Origin: JBCBCP01 sp039817385
Lineage (GTDB): Bacteria > Pseudomonadota > Alphaproteobacteria > Rhodobacterales > Rhodobacteraceae
NCBI GenBank assembly: GCA_039817385.1
Contig: JBCBVY010000003.1
Coordinates: forward strand, 248,001 to 312,000
Length of the DNA stretch: 64,000 bases
Direction of reading: 5' to 3'
The position numbers were made by a program, and so were the translations under genes. Positions 50,370-58,391 of this stretch are shown here, piece after piece; positions within the stretch are counted from its first letter, which is position 1; each line of letters opens with the position of its first letter. The notes under the pieces are model-generated. The model searched no databases and was not told the origin of the DNA. It was given only the letters and a program-made list of their open reading frames with translations.

Positions 50370-51295
50370 TGCTGCGCACGCTGTCGGGGGCCGCGGTCAC
50401 GGGGCTGACCTTTGGCGCGATGCAGTTTGGCGGGCGCGCCGATGCGGCGGCCTCCCGCGCGATGTACGACGCCTGCCGCGCGGCGGGGCTTCGGCATTTC
50501 GACACCGCGTGGGTCTATACCGAAGGCGCGTCGGAAACGTTGCTGGGCCAGTTTATCGCGGCGGAGCGGGACGCGGTGTTTGTGGCCAGCAAGGCGGCTT
50601 ACACCGGCGGCGCCGGGCGGGCGAACATCCTGGCGCAGGTGGAGACGTCTTTGGGACGGCTCGGCACGGAGGTGATCGACCTTCTGTACCTGCACCGGTT
50701 CGACCCGAACACCGATTTGCGGGAAAGCATTGGGACGCTTGCCGACCTGCAGGCGCAGGGGCGGGTGCGGTACCTTGGCCTGTCCAACTTTGCCGCGTGG
50801 CAGGTGATGAAGGCGCAGGGGATCGCGGCGGATTTCGGCACGCGCATCGACGTGATCCAGCCGATGTACAGCCTTGTAAAGCGGCAGGCGGAGGTGGAGC
50901 TGCTGCCGATGTCTATGGATCAGGGGATTATGGCCGTGCCCTATTCACCTCTGGGTGGCGGGCTGCTGACCGGCAAATATGCGGCGGGCGGCAGCGGGCG
51001 GCTGACGGAGGATGCGCGCTACGCCGCGCGCTATGGGCTGGGCTGGATGCACGAGACGGCAAAAGGCTTGGCCGCGCTGGCAAAGGCGCGCGGGGTGGAC
51101 GCGGCGACGCTCGCAGTCGCGTGGGCGGCAGCGCATGAGAGCCGCCCCTCGCCAATCATCTCGGCCCGCAATGTACCTCAACTGCGCCCCTCGCTGGCGG
51201 CGGCGACGTTCGAGATGACGGCGGCGCTTTATGCAGAGATCACTGCGCTAAGCGTCACGCCGCCGCCGGCCACCGACCGGATCGAGGAAGCATGA
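50369..51295 (+). CDS. aldo/keto reductase
   Basis: A 308-residue (beta/alpha)8 NADPH-dependent reductase. Characteristic parts are FDTAWVYTEGASETLLGQF, where the catalytic Asp and Tyr lie, EVIDLLYLHRFDPNTDLRESIGTLADLQAQGRVRYLGLSNFAAWQ, QPMYSLVKRQAE and PYSPLGGGLLTGKY. The stop of the GST overlaps the start as TGATG; a GTG one codon earlier is also possible. Its stop overlaps the next gene (ATGA). The carbonyl substrate is unknown. Confidence 0.9.
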   Translation: MLRTLSGAAVTGLTFGAMQFGGRADAAASRAMYDACRAAGLRHFDTAWVYTEGASETLLGQFIAAERDAVFVASKAAYTGGAGRANILAQVETSLGRLGTEVIDLLYLHRFDPNTDLRESIGTLADLQAQGRVRYLGLSNFAAWQVMKAQGIAADFGTRIDVIQPMYSLVKRQAEVELLPMSMDQGIMAVPYSPLGGGLLTGKYAAGGSGRLTEDARYAARYGLGWMHETAKGLAALAKARGVDAATLAVAWAAAHESRPSPIISARNVPQLRPSLAAATFEMTAALYAEITALSVTPPPATDRIEEA

Positions 51296-52356
51296 CGGAC
51301 ATCATCGTCATCGGCGGCGGGATCGCGGGTATCTCTGCGGCGGCGCGGCTGTCCGCGCACGCGCAGGTGCTTGTGCTGGAGGGGGAGGACGCGCTGGGCT
51401 ATCACGCCTCGGGCCGGTCGGCGGCGCTGTTCGAGGAAAGCTATGGAGCGCCGTCGGTGGTTGCCCTGAACCGCGCATCGGCAGCCTATCACAAGGATGG
51501 CGGTTATCTGTCGGACCGGGGGTTCATGTTACTGGCCCGCGCGGGCGAGGACGCAGGCTTTGCCGCCGACATGGCCGCGCTGAACTGCCCGGAGATCACC
51601 GTGGAGGAGGCCCGCGGCATCGTGCCGATCCTGAACGGGTCAGTCGCCCGGGCGGCCTACCACGCCGAGGCTTATGACATCGATACCGACAAGCTGATCC
51701 AGGATTTCGCACGCGTGGTGCGTGGCAACGGGGGGCGCGTTGTGACCGGCGCGCGGGTCCAGGCGATCACCCGGAATGGCGCGTGGGAGGTCACCGCAAG
51801 CGGAGAGGTCTACCGCGCGCCGACGCTCGTGAATGCAGCAGGCGCGTGGGCCGATGGCATCGCGGCGATGGCGGGCGTGGCCCCCGTCGGCATCACCCCC
51901 TACCGCCGTTCGATGGCGCGCATTCCGGCCCCCGGCGGGCATGACGTGACCCGCTGGCCGATCTTCTTTGGGGTGGGCGAGTCGTGGTACGCGAAGCCCG
52001 ACGCGGGCAAGCTGCTCGTCTCCCCCGCTGATGAAGACCCGGTCGCGCCGCATGACGCATGGGCCGACGACATGGTGCTGGCCGAAGGCCTGGACCGCTA
52101 CGCGCAGCACGTCACCGAAGAGGTCACCCGGGTCGAGACGTCCTGGGCTGGCTTGCGCAGCTTTGCCCCAGACCGGGTGCTTGTGCTGGGCCGCGATGCC
52201 GCGGTGCCTGAGTTCATCTGGTGCGCAGGCCAGGGCGGCTACGGGATGCAAACCTCCCCTGCGGCAAGCCGCCTGGTGGCTGACCTCGCGCTGGGGCGCG
52301 CGCCAGAAATCGACCCGGATGTGGTTGCCAGCCTGTCGCCCGCCCGCTTTGCGTAG
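51292..52356 (+). CDS. DauA-like FAD-dependent D-amino acid (D-arginine) dehydrogenase
   Basis: A 354-residue flavoprotein of the DAO family. It starts with the FAD motif DIIVIGGGIAGISAAARLSAHAQVLVLE. The next part, GYHASGRSAALFEESYGAP, closely resembles Pseudomonas D-arginine dehydrogenase as I recall it, as do VNAAGAWADGIAAMAGV and CAGQGGYGMQTSPAASRL near the end. It would oxidise D-arginine or a related amine to a 2-oxo acid and ammonia. It overlaps the aldo-keto reductase gene and is followed by the third GGATGGGCAA-type palindrome. Confidence 0.82.
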   Translation: MTDIIVIGGGIAGISAAARLSAHAQVLVLEGEDALGYHASGRSAALFEESYGAPSVVALNRASAAYHKDGGYLSDRGFMLLARAGEDAGFAADMAALNCPEITVEEARGIVPILNGSVARAAYHAEAYDIDTDKLIQDFARVVRGNGGRVVTGARVQAITRNGAWEVTASGEVYRAPTLVNAAGAWADGIAAMAGVAPVGITPYRRSMARIPAPGGHDVTRWPIFFGVGESWYAKPDAGKLLVSPADEDPVAPHDAWADDMVLAEGLDRYAQHVTEEVTRVETSWAGLRSFAPDRVLVLGRDAAVPEFIWCAGQGGYGMQTSPAASRLVADLALGRAPEIDPDVVASLSPARFA

Positions 52357-52376
52357 GATGGGCAATATTGCCCATC
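52353..52376. repeat. dispersed palindrome (GGATGGGCAA type), copy 3
   Basis: GTAG followed by the perfect 20-bp palindrome GATGGGCAATATTGCCCATC overlaps the stop of the DauA-like gene. It is a near match to 5280-5307. Confidence 0.85.
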
Positions 52377-52401
52377 TGCCCGCATCGGATAGGTTGCAGG
52401 C

Positions 52402-53163
52402 ATGACCCGAATCCTATGCGCCCTTGCCGTACTCCTTCTGGCCGCTTGCGGATCGGCCCCTGCCCCTTTCACCGGCCCGATGGTGATCGGCGATACGGAC
52501 CCGGTGCGGTTTAGCGGACGGCAACCGACCAGCTACCCGGTGCGCGGCATGGACGCGTCGCGTTTCCAGACCTCGGTCGATTGGGCCCGGGCCAAGGCGG
52601 TGGGGATCGAGTTCGTGTTCCTCAAAGCAACCGAGGGCGGCGATCTGGCCGACCCGGCCTTCAAGGGCCACTGGCGCGGCGCGGGGCGGGCGGGCATTCG
52701 GCGCGGCGCCTATCATTTCTACTATTTCTGCACAGCGCCCGAGGTGCAGGCGCGCTGGTTCATCCGCAACGTGCGCCGGACGCCCGGGATGTTGCCACCC
52801 GTGCTGGACATGGAGTGGAACCCGTTTTCCCCCACCTGCACGGTCCGCCCCCCGGCGGCGGAGGTGCAAAGACAGATGAAGGTCTGGCTGGACATGGTGG
52901 AGGCGCATTACGGCCAACGCCCGATCATCTACACCGCGCCCGATTTCTACGAGGACGCAAACCTGCGCAGCTTCGGCGGCTACGAGTTCTGGCTGCGCTC
53001 CACTGCCCGCACCCCGGCGGAGGCCTATCCCGGCCAGCCCTGGCGGTTCTGGCAGTATACGGCAACAGGCACGCTACCAAACACGGTCGGCGGTATCGAC
53101 ATCAACGCGTGGAACGGCACGCGGCAGGAGTGGGAAGCGTGGCTGGCGCGGAGCGCGTTGTAA
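52402..53163 (+). CDS. GH25 family lysozyme-like lipoprotein
   Basis: A 253-residue protein. MTRILCALAVLLLAAC gives a lipobox with Cys16. The GH25 (Chalaropsis-type) barrel follows: GMDASRFQTSVDWARAKAVGIEFVFLKATEGG, GAYHFYYFC, LPPVLDMEWN with the catalytic acidic residues, IIYTAPDFYED, and WRFWQYTATG. It should be a membrane-anchored muramidase, acting on the cell's own or competitors' peptidoglycan. It lies 45 bp after the DauA-like gene, separated by the palindrome. Confidence 0.9.
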   Translation: MTRILCALAVLLLAACGSAPAPFTGPMVIGDTDPVRFSGRQPTSYPVRGMDASRFQTSVDWARAKAVGIEFVFLKATEGGDLADPAFKGHWRGAGRAGIRRGAYHFYYFCTAPEVQARWFIRNVRRTPGMLPPVLDMEWNPFSPTCTVRPPAAEVQRQMKVWLDMVEAHYGQRPIIYTAPDFYEDANLRSFGGYEFWLRSTARTPAEAYPGQPWRFWQYTATGTLPNTVGGIDINAWNGTRQEWEAWLARSAL

Positions 53164-53251
53164 GATGCGGCGGCGAGAGGCGGGTGTGAGCCCGAAGCGC
53201 ATGATGCTGCTGAGACTTCAGACCACCGCTAAAGGAAAATGAGCAAGAAAA

Positions 53252-53632
53252 CTATTCTGCCGCGCCGGTCAAATCCTGAGCAAGCATCAACGCGTTGCCG
53301 TCGGGATCATAGAAGGTTGCTGTCTTGACCATGCCTTCAACGACATCGGTTTCGCCGTCAAATTTGACATTGGCCTCTTCCATCTTTTGCCGCGCCGCAT
53401 CCAGGTCAGCGATACCGAAGACAGGAACACAGTTTCCAGGCGCGGGTTCTGTGTGTTCGCCCAAACCGATTGTCACGCCCGTCGTCTTGGTTTGAAGCTC
53501 TGACCACCCGACCTCATCCGCGTGGTAGATCGTTTCAAACCCAAGCACGCTGCCGTACCACTCTGCGCTTGCATGACGGTCTTTGACCGACAGAGCAATG
53601 TTGATGGTTTCTTCCAGTGAGATGAGTGACAT
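53252..53632 (-). CDS. VOC superfamily (glyoxalase/bleomycin resistance-like) protein
   Basis: A 126-residue protein with two beta-alpha-beta-beta-beta units: NIALSVKDRHASAEWYGSVLGFETIYHADEVGWSEL and VFGIADLDAARQKMEEANVKF...MVKTATFYDPDGNALMLAQ. The C-terminal FYDPDGN is the family's usual metal-site region. The ligand is unknown. Only 39 bp separate it from the divergent double-HxlR regulator, so that protein probably controls it. This small region reads as less G+C rich than its surroundings. Confidence 0.85.
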   Translation of the reverse strand: MSLISLEETINIALSVKDRHASAEWYGSVLGFETIYHADEVGWSELQTKTTGVTIGLGEHTEPAPGNCVPVFGIADLDAARQKMEEANVKFDGETDVVEGMVKTATFYDPDGNALMLAQDLTGAAE

Positions 53633-53671
53633 GGTCTTCCTTTTTGTGCGCGGATATATTAACTATACTTT

Positions 53672-54217
53672 ATGGACATAGGAACCTTTGTCAACACGAC
53701 CTCCAGGGCTTGGGCCATTCCTATTCTGTCGAGCCTGCATGCAGGCATTGCCGGAAGACAAGCGCCGCTTCTTGCTGCCACCGGGGCGAGCAGGACCGCT
53801 TTCACGCAAAGCATCGACCACCTCGTTGCGATCGGACTGCTGGAACGAAACCCCGGCTATGGCCATCCGCTGCGCCCAGAGTTTCGACTGACAGTGCTTG
53901 GAGTTTCCGCAGCTGCCCTTGCCAACAAAATTCAAAGTGTCACTGATGAGGCAGATCAAGATTTGCTCCGGCGTTCTTGGACCTTGCCGGTTCTGACTGC
54001 AATCCATCAGCCGCGTCACTTCAATGAGATCAAACGAAACCTGCGAACAATTACCGATCGCGCCTTGTCGCAGTCGTTGAAGACGATGGAAACCAGAAGC
54101 TGGGTTCGCCGACATGTTGACGAAGCCGCCCGCCCGCCACGAGCTATATATTGTGCGGTGAACACTGGTGGTTTGATAAGCGGTGTTGCAGCCAGTGAAA
54201 TCAGCTTTCCCGGATAA
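53672..54217 (+). CDS. transcriptional regulator with two HxlR-like winged helices
   Basis: A 181-residue protein that appears to be a tandem of two HxlR-type domains in one chain. Unit 1 is about residues 12-80 (RAWAIPILSSLHAGIAG, TGASRTAFTQSIDHLVAIGLLERNP). Unit 2 is about 102-165 (RSWTLPVLTAIHQPRHFNEIKRNL, ITDRALSQSLKTMETRSWVRR, EAARPPRAIYCAVNTGG). Unit 2 keeps the canonical pattern better. HxlR proteins normally act as dimers of one domain, so a fused pair could bind DNA as a monomer. It is divergent from the VOC gene over a 39-bp, A+T-rich gap. Confidence 0.75.
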   Translation: MDIGTFVNTTSRAWAIPILSSLHAGIAGRQAPLLAATGASRTAFTQSIDHLVAIGLLERNPGYGHPLRPEFRLTVLGVSAAALANKIQSVTDEADQDLLRRSWTLPVLTAIHQPRHFNEIKRNLRTITDRALSQSLKTMETRSWVRRHVDEAARPPRAIYCAVNTGGLISGVAASEISFPG

Positions 54218-54306
54218 GCAGTCCTTTTTTGGGAAACAACGAATGACGGCAATGTCCCGCAAAATCGTCATCGGGCGCCTGACGATGCGCCCTATCGCGG
54301 CAAAAG

Positions 54307-56796
54307 CTACCCGTCCAACCGGATCGCCTCGTTCTTGGGGTCATACGGGCTGTCCTGCACCACCTCCGCATCCCACAGCTCCCCAAACATCCGCACCTGC
54401 AGCTCCGTACCCGGCACCGCCAGATCAGGCGTGACGTAGCCCATCCCGATGGACTTGCCGAAGGCGACCGAATAGCCGCCCGAGGTCAGGCGGCCGACGC
54501 GGGTGCCATCGTGGTAGAGCGCTTCGCGCCCCCAGGGGTCTGCGTCCTCGGGTCCGTCGATCAGCAGCGTGCAGCACCGCGCGCGCACGCCAGTCTCGAC
54601 CATCCGGTCCTTGCCGTGGAAGTCCTTTTCGAGATCGACAAAACGCGGCAGGTCCGCCTCTAGCGGGGTCGCGTCACGGCCCAGCTCGGTGCCGAAAGCG
54701 CGGTAGCTCTTTTCCTGCCGCAGCCAGTTCTGGGCGCGAGCGCCGACCAGCTTTAGCCCGTGCTTTTCGCCCGCGACCATAATCTGATCCCAGAGGTAGG
54801 TCTGCATCTCGATGGGATGGTGCAGCTCCCAGCCCAGCTCGCCCGTGTAGGCAACACGGATCGCTTTCACGGGGCACATCTTCAGCTCAATCTCGCGGCA
54901 GCTCAGCCACGGGAAGCGCTTGTTGGACAGGGCCGTGGCGGGGTCTGCGTCCACGATCAGGTCTCTGAGAACGTCGCGCGATTTCGGCCCGGCGATGGCG
55001 AAAACGCCCCATTGCGTCGTCACGTCATGGCAGGACATCCAGCCGAACTGTGGCATCTTCTCTTCGATGGCCTTCATCAGGAAATCGCTGTCATAAGCCG
55101 TCCACGCCCCGGCAGAGACGAGGTAGTAGGTATCCTCCGCCTCCCGCACGATGGTGTATTCGGTGCGCGTCGTGCCATGCGCGGTGAGCGCGTAGGTAAG
55201 GTTTATCCGCCCCACTTTCGGCAGCTTGTTGCAGGTGAACCAATCGAGGAACGCCGTCGCCCCCGGCCCCTTGAGCAGATGCTTGGTGAAGGCGGTCGCG
55301 TCGATCAGGCCGACGCCTGTCCGGATCGCCTTGGCCTCGTCCACGGCGTATTGCCACCAGCCACCGCGCCGGAAAGACCGGCTCGCATGATCGTCGAAGC
55401 CTTGCGGCGCATAGTAATTCGGCCGCTCCCAGCCGTTCACCTGCCCGAACTGCGCGCCCGCCGCCTTCTGCCGGTCATAGGCGGGCGCGGTGCGCAGGGG
55501 ACGGGCCGCTTCGCGTTCCTCGTCCGGGTGGTGCAGGATGTAGACGTGCTCGTAGGCCTCCTCGTTCTTGCGGGCCGCATACTCGGTCGTCATCCAGGAG
55601 CCGTAGCGCTTGGGGTCGAGGGAGGCCATGTCGATCTCCGCCTCGCCCTCCACCATCATCTGCGCAAGGTAATGCCCCGTGCCGCCCGCTGCCGTGATGC
55701 CAAAGGAGAACCCCTCCGCCAGCCACATGTTCCGCAGCCCCGGCGCGGGGCCGACCAGCGGGTTGCCGTCGGGGGTGTAGCAGATCGGTCCGTTGAAATC
55801 GTCCTTCAGCCCGACCTCTTCGGAGGACGGGATCCGGTGGATCATGGACATGTATTCTTCCTCGATCCGCTCGAGGTCCAGCGGGAAAAGGTCCGCCCGG
55901 AAGCTGTCCGGCACGCCGAATTCGAACCGCGCAGGCGCATTCCGCTCGTAAGGCCCAAGGATCCAGCCGCCCCGCTCCTCGCGCACGTACCACTTGGCAT
56001 CCGCATCGCGCAGGACCGGGTGTTCGGGGTTGGACTTGCGCCATTCCTGCAGGGCCAGGTCCGGCTCGGTCACGATGAACTGATGCTCGACCGGGATGGC
56101 GGGCATCTTGATGCCGAGCACCCGCGCGGTGCGCTGCGCGTGGTTGCCCGAGGCGGTGACGACATGCTCGGCATGGATCACGATCCGCTCGTCCGAGGGG
56201 ACGAGGTTGCCGCCCTTCTCCACCATCTTTGTGCAGGTGACATCCCAGTGATCGCCCGTCCAGTGGAAGGCATCCGCCTGCCACTTCCGCTCGATCATCA
56301 CGCCGCGCTGGCGCGCGCCCTTTGCCATCGCCATAGTGACGTCGGCGGGGTTAATGTAGCCATCAGTGGGGTGGTAGATCGCGCCCTTCAGGTCCTCTGT
56401 CCGCACCAGCGGATAGCGCTCCTTGATCTGCGCGGGGCTTAGCCATTCGAACGGCACGCCGCAGGTCTCCGCGGTGGCGGCATAAAGCATATACTCATCC
56501 ATCCGCTCCGCCGTTTGCGCCATGCGCAGATTGCCCACCACGGCAAAGCCCGCATTCAGCCCGGTTTCCTCCTCCAGCGTCTTGTAGAACTTGATGGAAT
56601 AGTCGTGGATGTGGGTCGTCGCGTAGGACATGTTGAAATACGGCAAGAGGCCCGCCGCGTGCCAGGTGCTGCCCGACGTCAGCTCGTCCCGCTCTAGCAG
56701 CATCACGTCATCCCAGCCGAAGCGTGCAAGGTGATAGGCAATCGACGTCCCGACGGCCCCGCCACCAACAACCAGAGCTTTGACATGCGCTTTCAT
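54307..56796 (-). CDS. dimethylglycine/sarcosine dehydrogenase-like FAD/folate enzyme
   Basis: An 829-residue two-domain enzyme. The N-terminal FAD domain (to about 400) has VKALVVGGGAVGTSIAYHLARFG and SGSTWHAAGLLPYF, whose His is the likely covalent flavin site in this family. The C-terminal half is a GcvT-like tetrahydrofolate domain (RTGVGLIDATAFTKHLLKGPGATAFLDW, LTAHGTTRTEYTIVRE, AYTGELGWELHHP, GYVTPDLAVPGTELQV). It would demethylate an N-methylglycine-type amine. The downstream neighbours on the strand are HTH genes; upstream are GlcD-like and GGT genes, which suggests glycine betaine or related catabolism. Confidence 0.88.
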   Translation of the reverse strand: MKAHVKALVVGGGAVGTSIAYHLARFGWDDVMLLERDELTSGSTWHAAGLLPYFNMSYATTHIHDYSIKFYKTLEEETGLNAGFAVVGNLRMAQTAERMDEYMLYAATAETCGVPFEWLSPAQIKERYPLVRTEDLKGAIYHPTDGYINPADVTMAMAKGARQRGVMIERKWQADAFHWTGDHWDVTCTKMVEKGGNLVPSDERIVIHAEHVVTASGNHAQRTARVLGIKMPAIPVEHQFIVTEPDLALQEWRKSNPEHPVLRDADAKWYVREERGGWILGPYERNAPARFEFGVPDSFRADLFPLDLERIEEEYMSMIHRIPSSEEVGLKDDFNGPICYTPDGNPLVGPAPGLRNMWLAEGFSFGITAAGGTGHYLAQMMVEGEAEIDMASLDPKRYGSWMTTEYAARKNEEAYEHVYILHHPDEEREAARPLRTAPAYDRQKAAGAQFGQVNGWERPNYYAPQGFDDHASRSFRRGGWWQYAVDEAKAIRTGVGLIDATAFTKHLLKGPGATAFLDWFTCNKLPKVGRINLTYALTAHGTTRTEYTIVREAEDTYYLVSAGAWTAYDSDFLMKAIEEKMPQFGWMSCHDVTTQWGVFAIAGPKSRDVLRDLIVDADPATALSNKRFPWLSCREIELKMCPVKAIRVAYTGELGWELHHPIEMQTYLWDQIMVAGEKHGLKLVGARAQNWLRQEKSYRAFGTELGRDATPLEADLPRFVDLEKDFHGKDRMVETGVRARCCTLLIDGPEDADPWGREALYHDGTRVGRLTSGGYSVAFGKSIGMGYVTPDLAVPGTELQVRMFGELWDAEVVQDSPYDPKNEAIRLDG

Positions 56797-56926
56797 GGTG
56801 CGATTCCCCTCGCCTGCTTCCGCGAAAACCTTAGCGCGCAGCCACGCGCCCCAAAGGAACCAGCCGACCCGTCACATCCAAAAAACGACCCACCCTTTCT
56901 TTGGGTCTCAAATATCCTGGGGAGCT

Positions 56927-56945
56927 CGAGGGGCAAAGCCCCTCG
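56927..56945. terminator. hairpin after the GlcD-like gene
   Basis: CGAGGGGC-AAA-GCCCCTCG forms an 8-bp hairpin in the 191-bp gap 56797-56987, between the GlcD-like gene and the dimethylglycine dehydrogenase-like gene, both read leftward. Next to it, CAAATATCCTGGGGAG resembles the TATTT-containing dispersed repeats. The rest of the gap shows nothing I can assign. Confidence 0.5.
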
Positions 56946-56987
56946 TCAGCAAAACAAAATCGCATGCGCCGCAGGCGCTCAATCAGG

Positions 56988-58391
56988 TCAGAGGCTGAAG
57001 ACCTTGCCGGGGTTCAGAATGTTTTGCGGGTCGAGCGCCATCTTCACCGCCCCCATCACGTCCACGGCCGCGCCAAGCTCGCGGCGCAGGTAGGGCATCT
57101 TGCCCTGCCCGATCCCGTGCTCACCGGTGCAGGTGCCGTCCATCGAAATGGCCAGATCGTTGAGCCAGCTGACATAGCCCGCGGCCTTGGCCAGCTCGTC
57201 CTCGCTGCTTTCATCAACCAGCACGAGGCTGTGGAAGTTTCCGTCCCCGACATGGCCGACGATGGGCGCGACGAACCCTAACGCGTCCAGCTTGGCCTGT
57301 GCCGCCGCCACGCACTCGGCAAGCCGGCTGATCGGCACGCAGACATCCGTCGACAGCCCCCGCGCGCCCGGGCGCAGCTGCAGCGCGGCCCAGTAGGCGT
57401 CGTGGCGGGCCTTCCAGAGCGCGTTGCGCTCCTCCAGCGTCGTGGTCGCGGTGTAGCCGGACGCGCCGAACGCGCCCGCGATATCGCCGAAGGTTTCCAC
57501 CTGTTCGGCGACCCCGGCTGCGGAGCCGTGAAACTCCAAAAGAAGAAGCGGGGTTTCGGGCAAATCGAGGCCGGAATAGGCGTTTGAGGCGCGGACCTGC
57601 ACGGTGTCCAACAGTTCGATCCGCGCGACCGGGATGGCGTACTGGATCACGGCCATGACCGCTTCGCAAGCGGCCGCGACGGTCGGGAAAGAACAACGGG
57701 CCGCTGAGATGACCTCGGGGATGCCCTGCAGCTTGAGCGTGATTTCGGTGATCAGGCCCAGCGTGCCTTCCGACCCGACCAGCAGGCGGGTGAGGTCATA
57801 GCCCGCCGAGGATTTCCGCGCCCGCCGCGCCGTGCGGATGATACTTCCGTCGGCCATGACGGCTTCCAGCGCCAGCACGTTGTCCTTCATCGTCCCGTAG
57901 CGGACGGCATTGGTGCCGGACGCCCGTGTGGCCGCCATCCCGCCCAACGAGGCGTTCGCGCCGGGATCGATGGGAAAGAACAGGCCCTTGTCGCGCAGGT
58001 GGGTGTTCAGCGCCTCGCGCGTGACGCCGGGCTGCACGGTGCAATCAAGATCCTCGGGATGCACCGCCAGAACCTTGTCCATGCCCATCAGATCAATGCT
58101 GATCCAACCGGCTGGCGCGTTCACGTGCCCTTCGAGCGAGGTGCCGGTGCCGAAAGGGATGATCGGCACGTCGTGGGTCGCGCAGACCTTCACAATCTCG
58201 CTCACCTCTTGCGTGCTTTGGGCAAAGACCACCGCATCAGGCGGCTGGTTGCGGGTCCAAGTCGTCGTGTGGCCATGCTGTTCGCGGATGGCCTCGCCCG
58301 TGCTCAGCCGCTCGCCCAATTGCTGCTTCAGCACGCCGATGGCGGCGGCAATCCCGGTCTCGTTCCTTGGCAGATCGATGGGGTTTGTCAT
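56988..58391 (-). CDS. GlcD-like FAD-linked oxidase (glycolate/D-lactate dehydrogenase type)
   Basis: A 467-residue PCMH-type FAD enzyme. The FAD-binding domain includes ATHDVPIIPFGTGTSLEGHVN, HPEDLDCTVQPGVTREALN, GGMAATRASGTNAVRYGTMKDNVLALEAV and LLVGSEGTLGLITEITLKL. The C-terminal cap ends in the conserved SMDGTCTGEHGIGQGKMPYL. It should oxidise a 2-hydroxy acid such as glycolate or D-lactate. Its ATG overlaps the ggt stop by four bases. No GlcE or GlcF gene is adjacent, so a single-polypeptide D-lactate dehydrogenase-like enzyme is more likely. Confidence 0.88.
   Translation of the reverse strand: MTNPIDLPRNETGIAAAIGVLKQQLGERLSTGEAIREQHGHTTTWTRNQPPDAVVFAQSTQEVSEIVKVCATHDVPIIPFGTGTSLEGHVNAPAGWISIDLMGMDKVLAVHPEDLDCTVQPGVTREALNTHLRDKGLFFPIDPGANASLGGMAATRASGTNAVRYGTMKDNVLALEAVMADGSIIRTARRARKSSAGYDLTRLLVGSEGTLGLITEITLKLQGIPEVISAARCSFPTVAAACEAVMAVIQYAIPVARIELLDTVQVRASNAYSGLDLPETPLLLLEFHGSAAGVAEQVETFGDIAGAFGASGYTATTTLEERNALWKARHDAYWAALQLRPGARGLSTDVCVPISRLAECVAAAQAKLDALGFVAPIVGHVGDGNFHSLVLVDESSEDELAKAAGYVSWLNDLAISMDGTCTGEHGIGQGKMPYLRRELGAAVDVMGAVKMALDPQNILNPGKVFSL

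Noticed and set aside
48253..53163. Prophage remnant suggested by two muramidase-like genes
   Set aside because: No capsid, tail, integrase or terminase genes; one is an exported protein and the other a lipoprotein, among ordinary metabolic genes.
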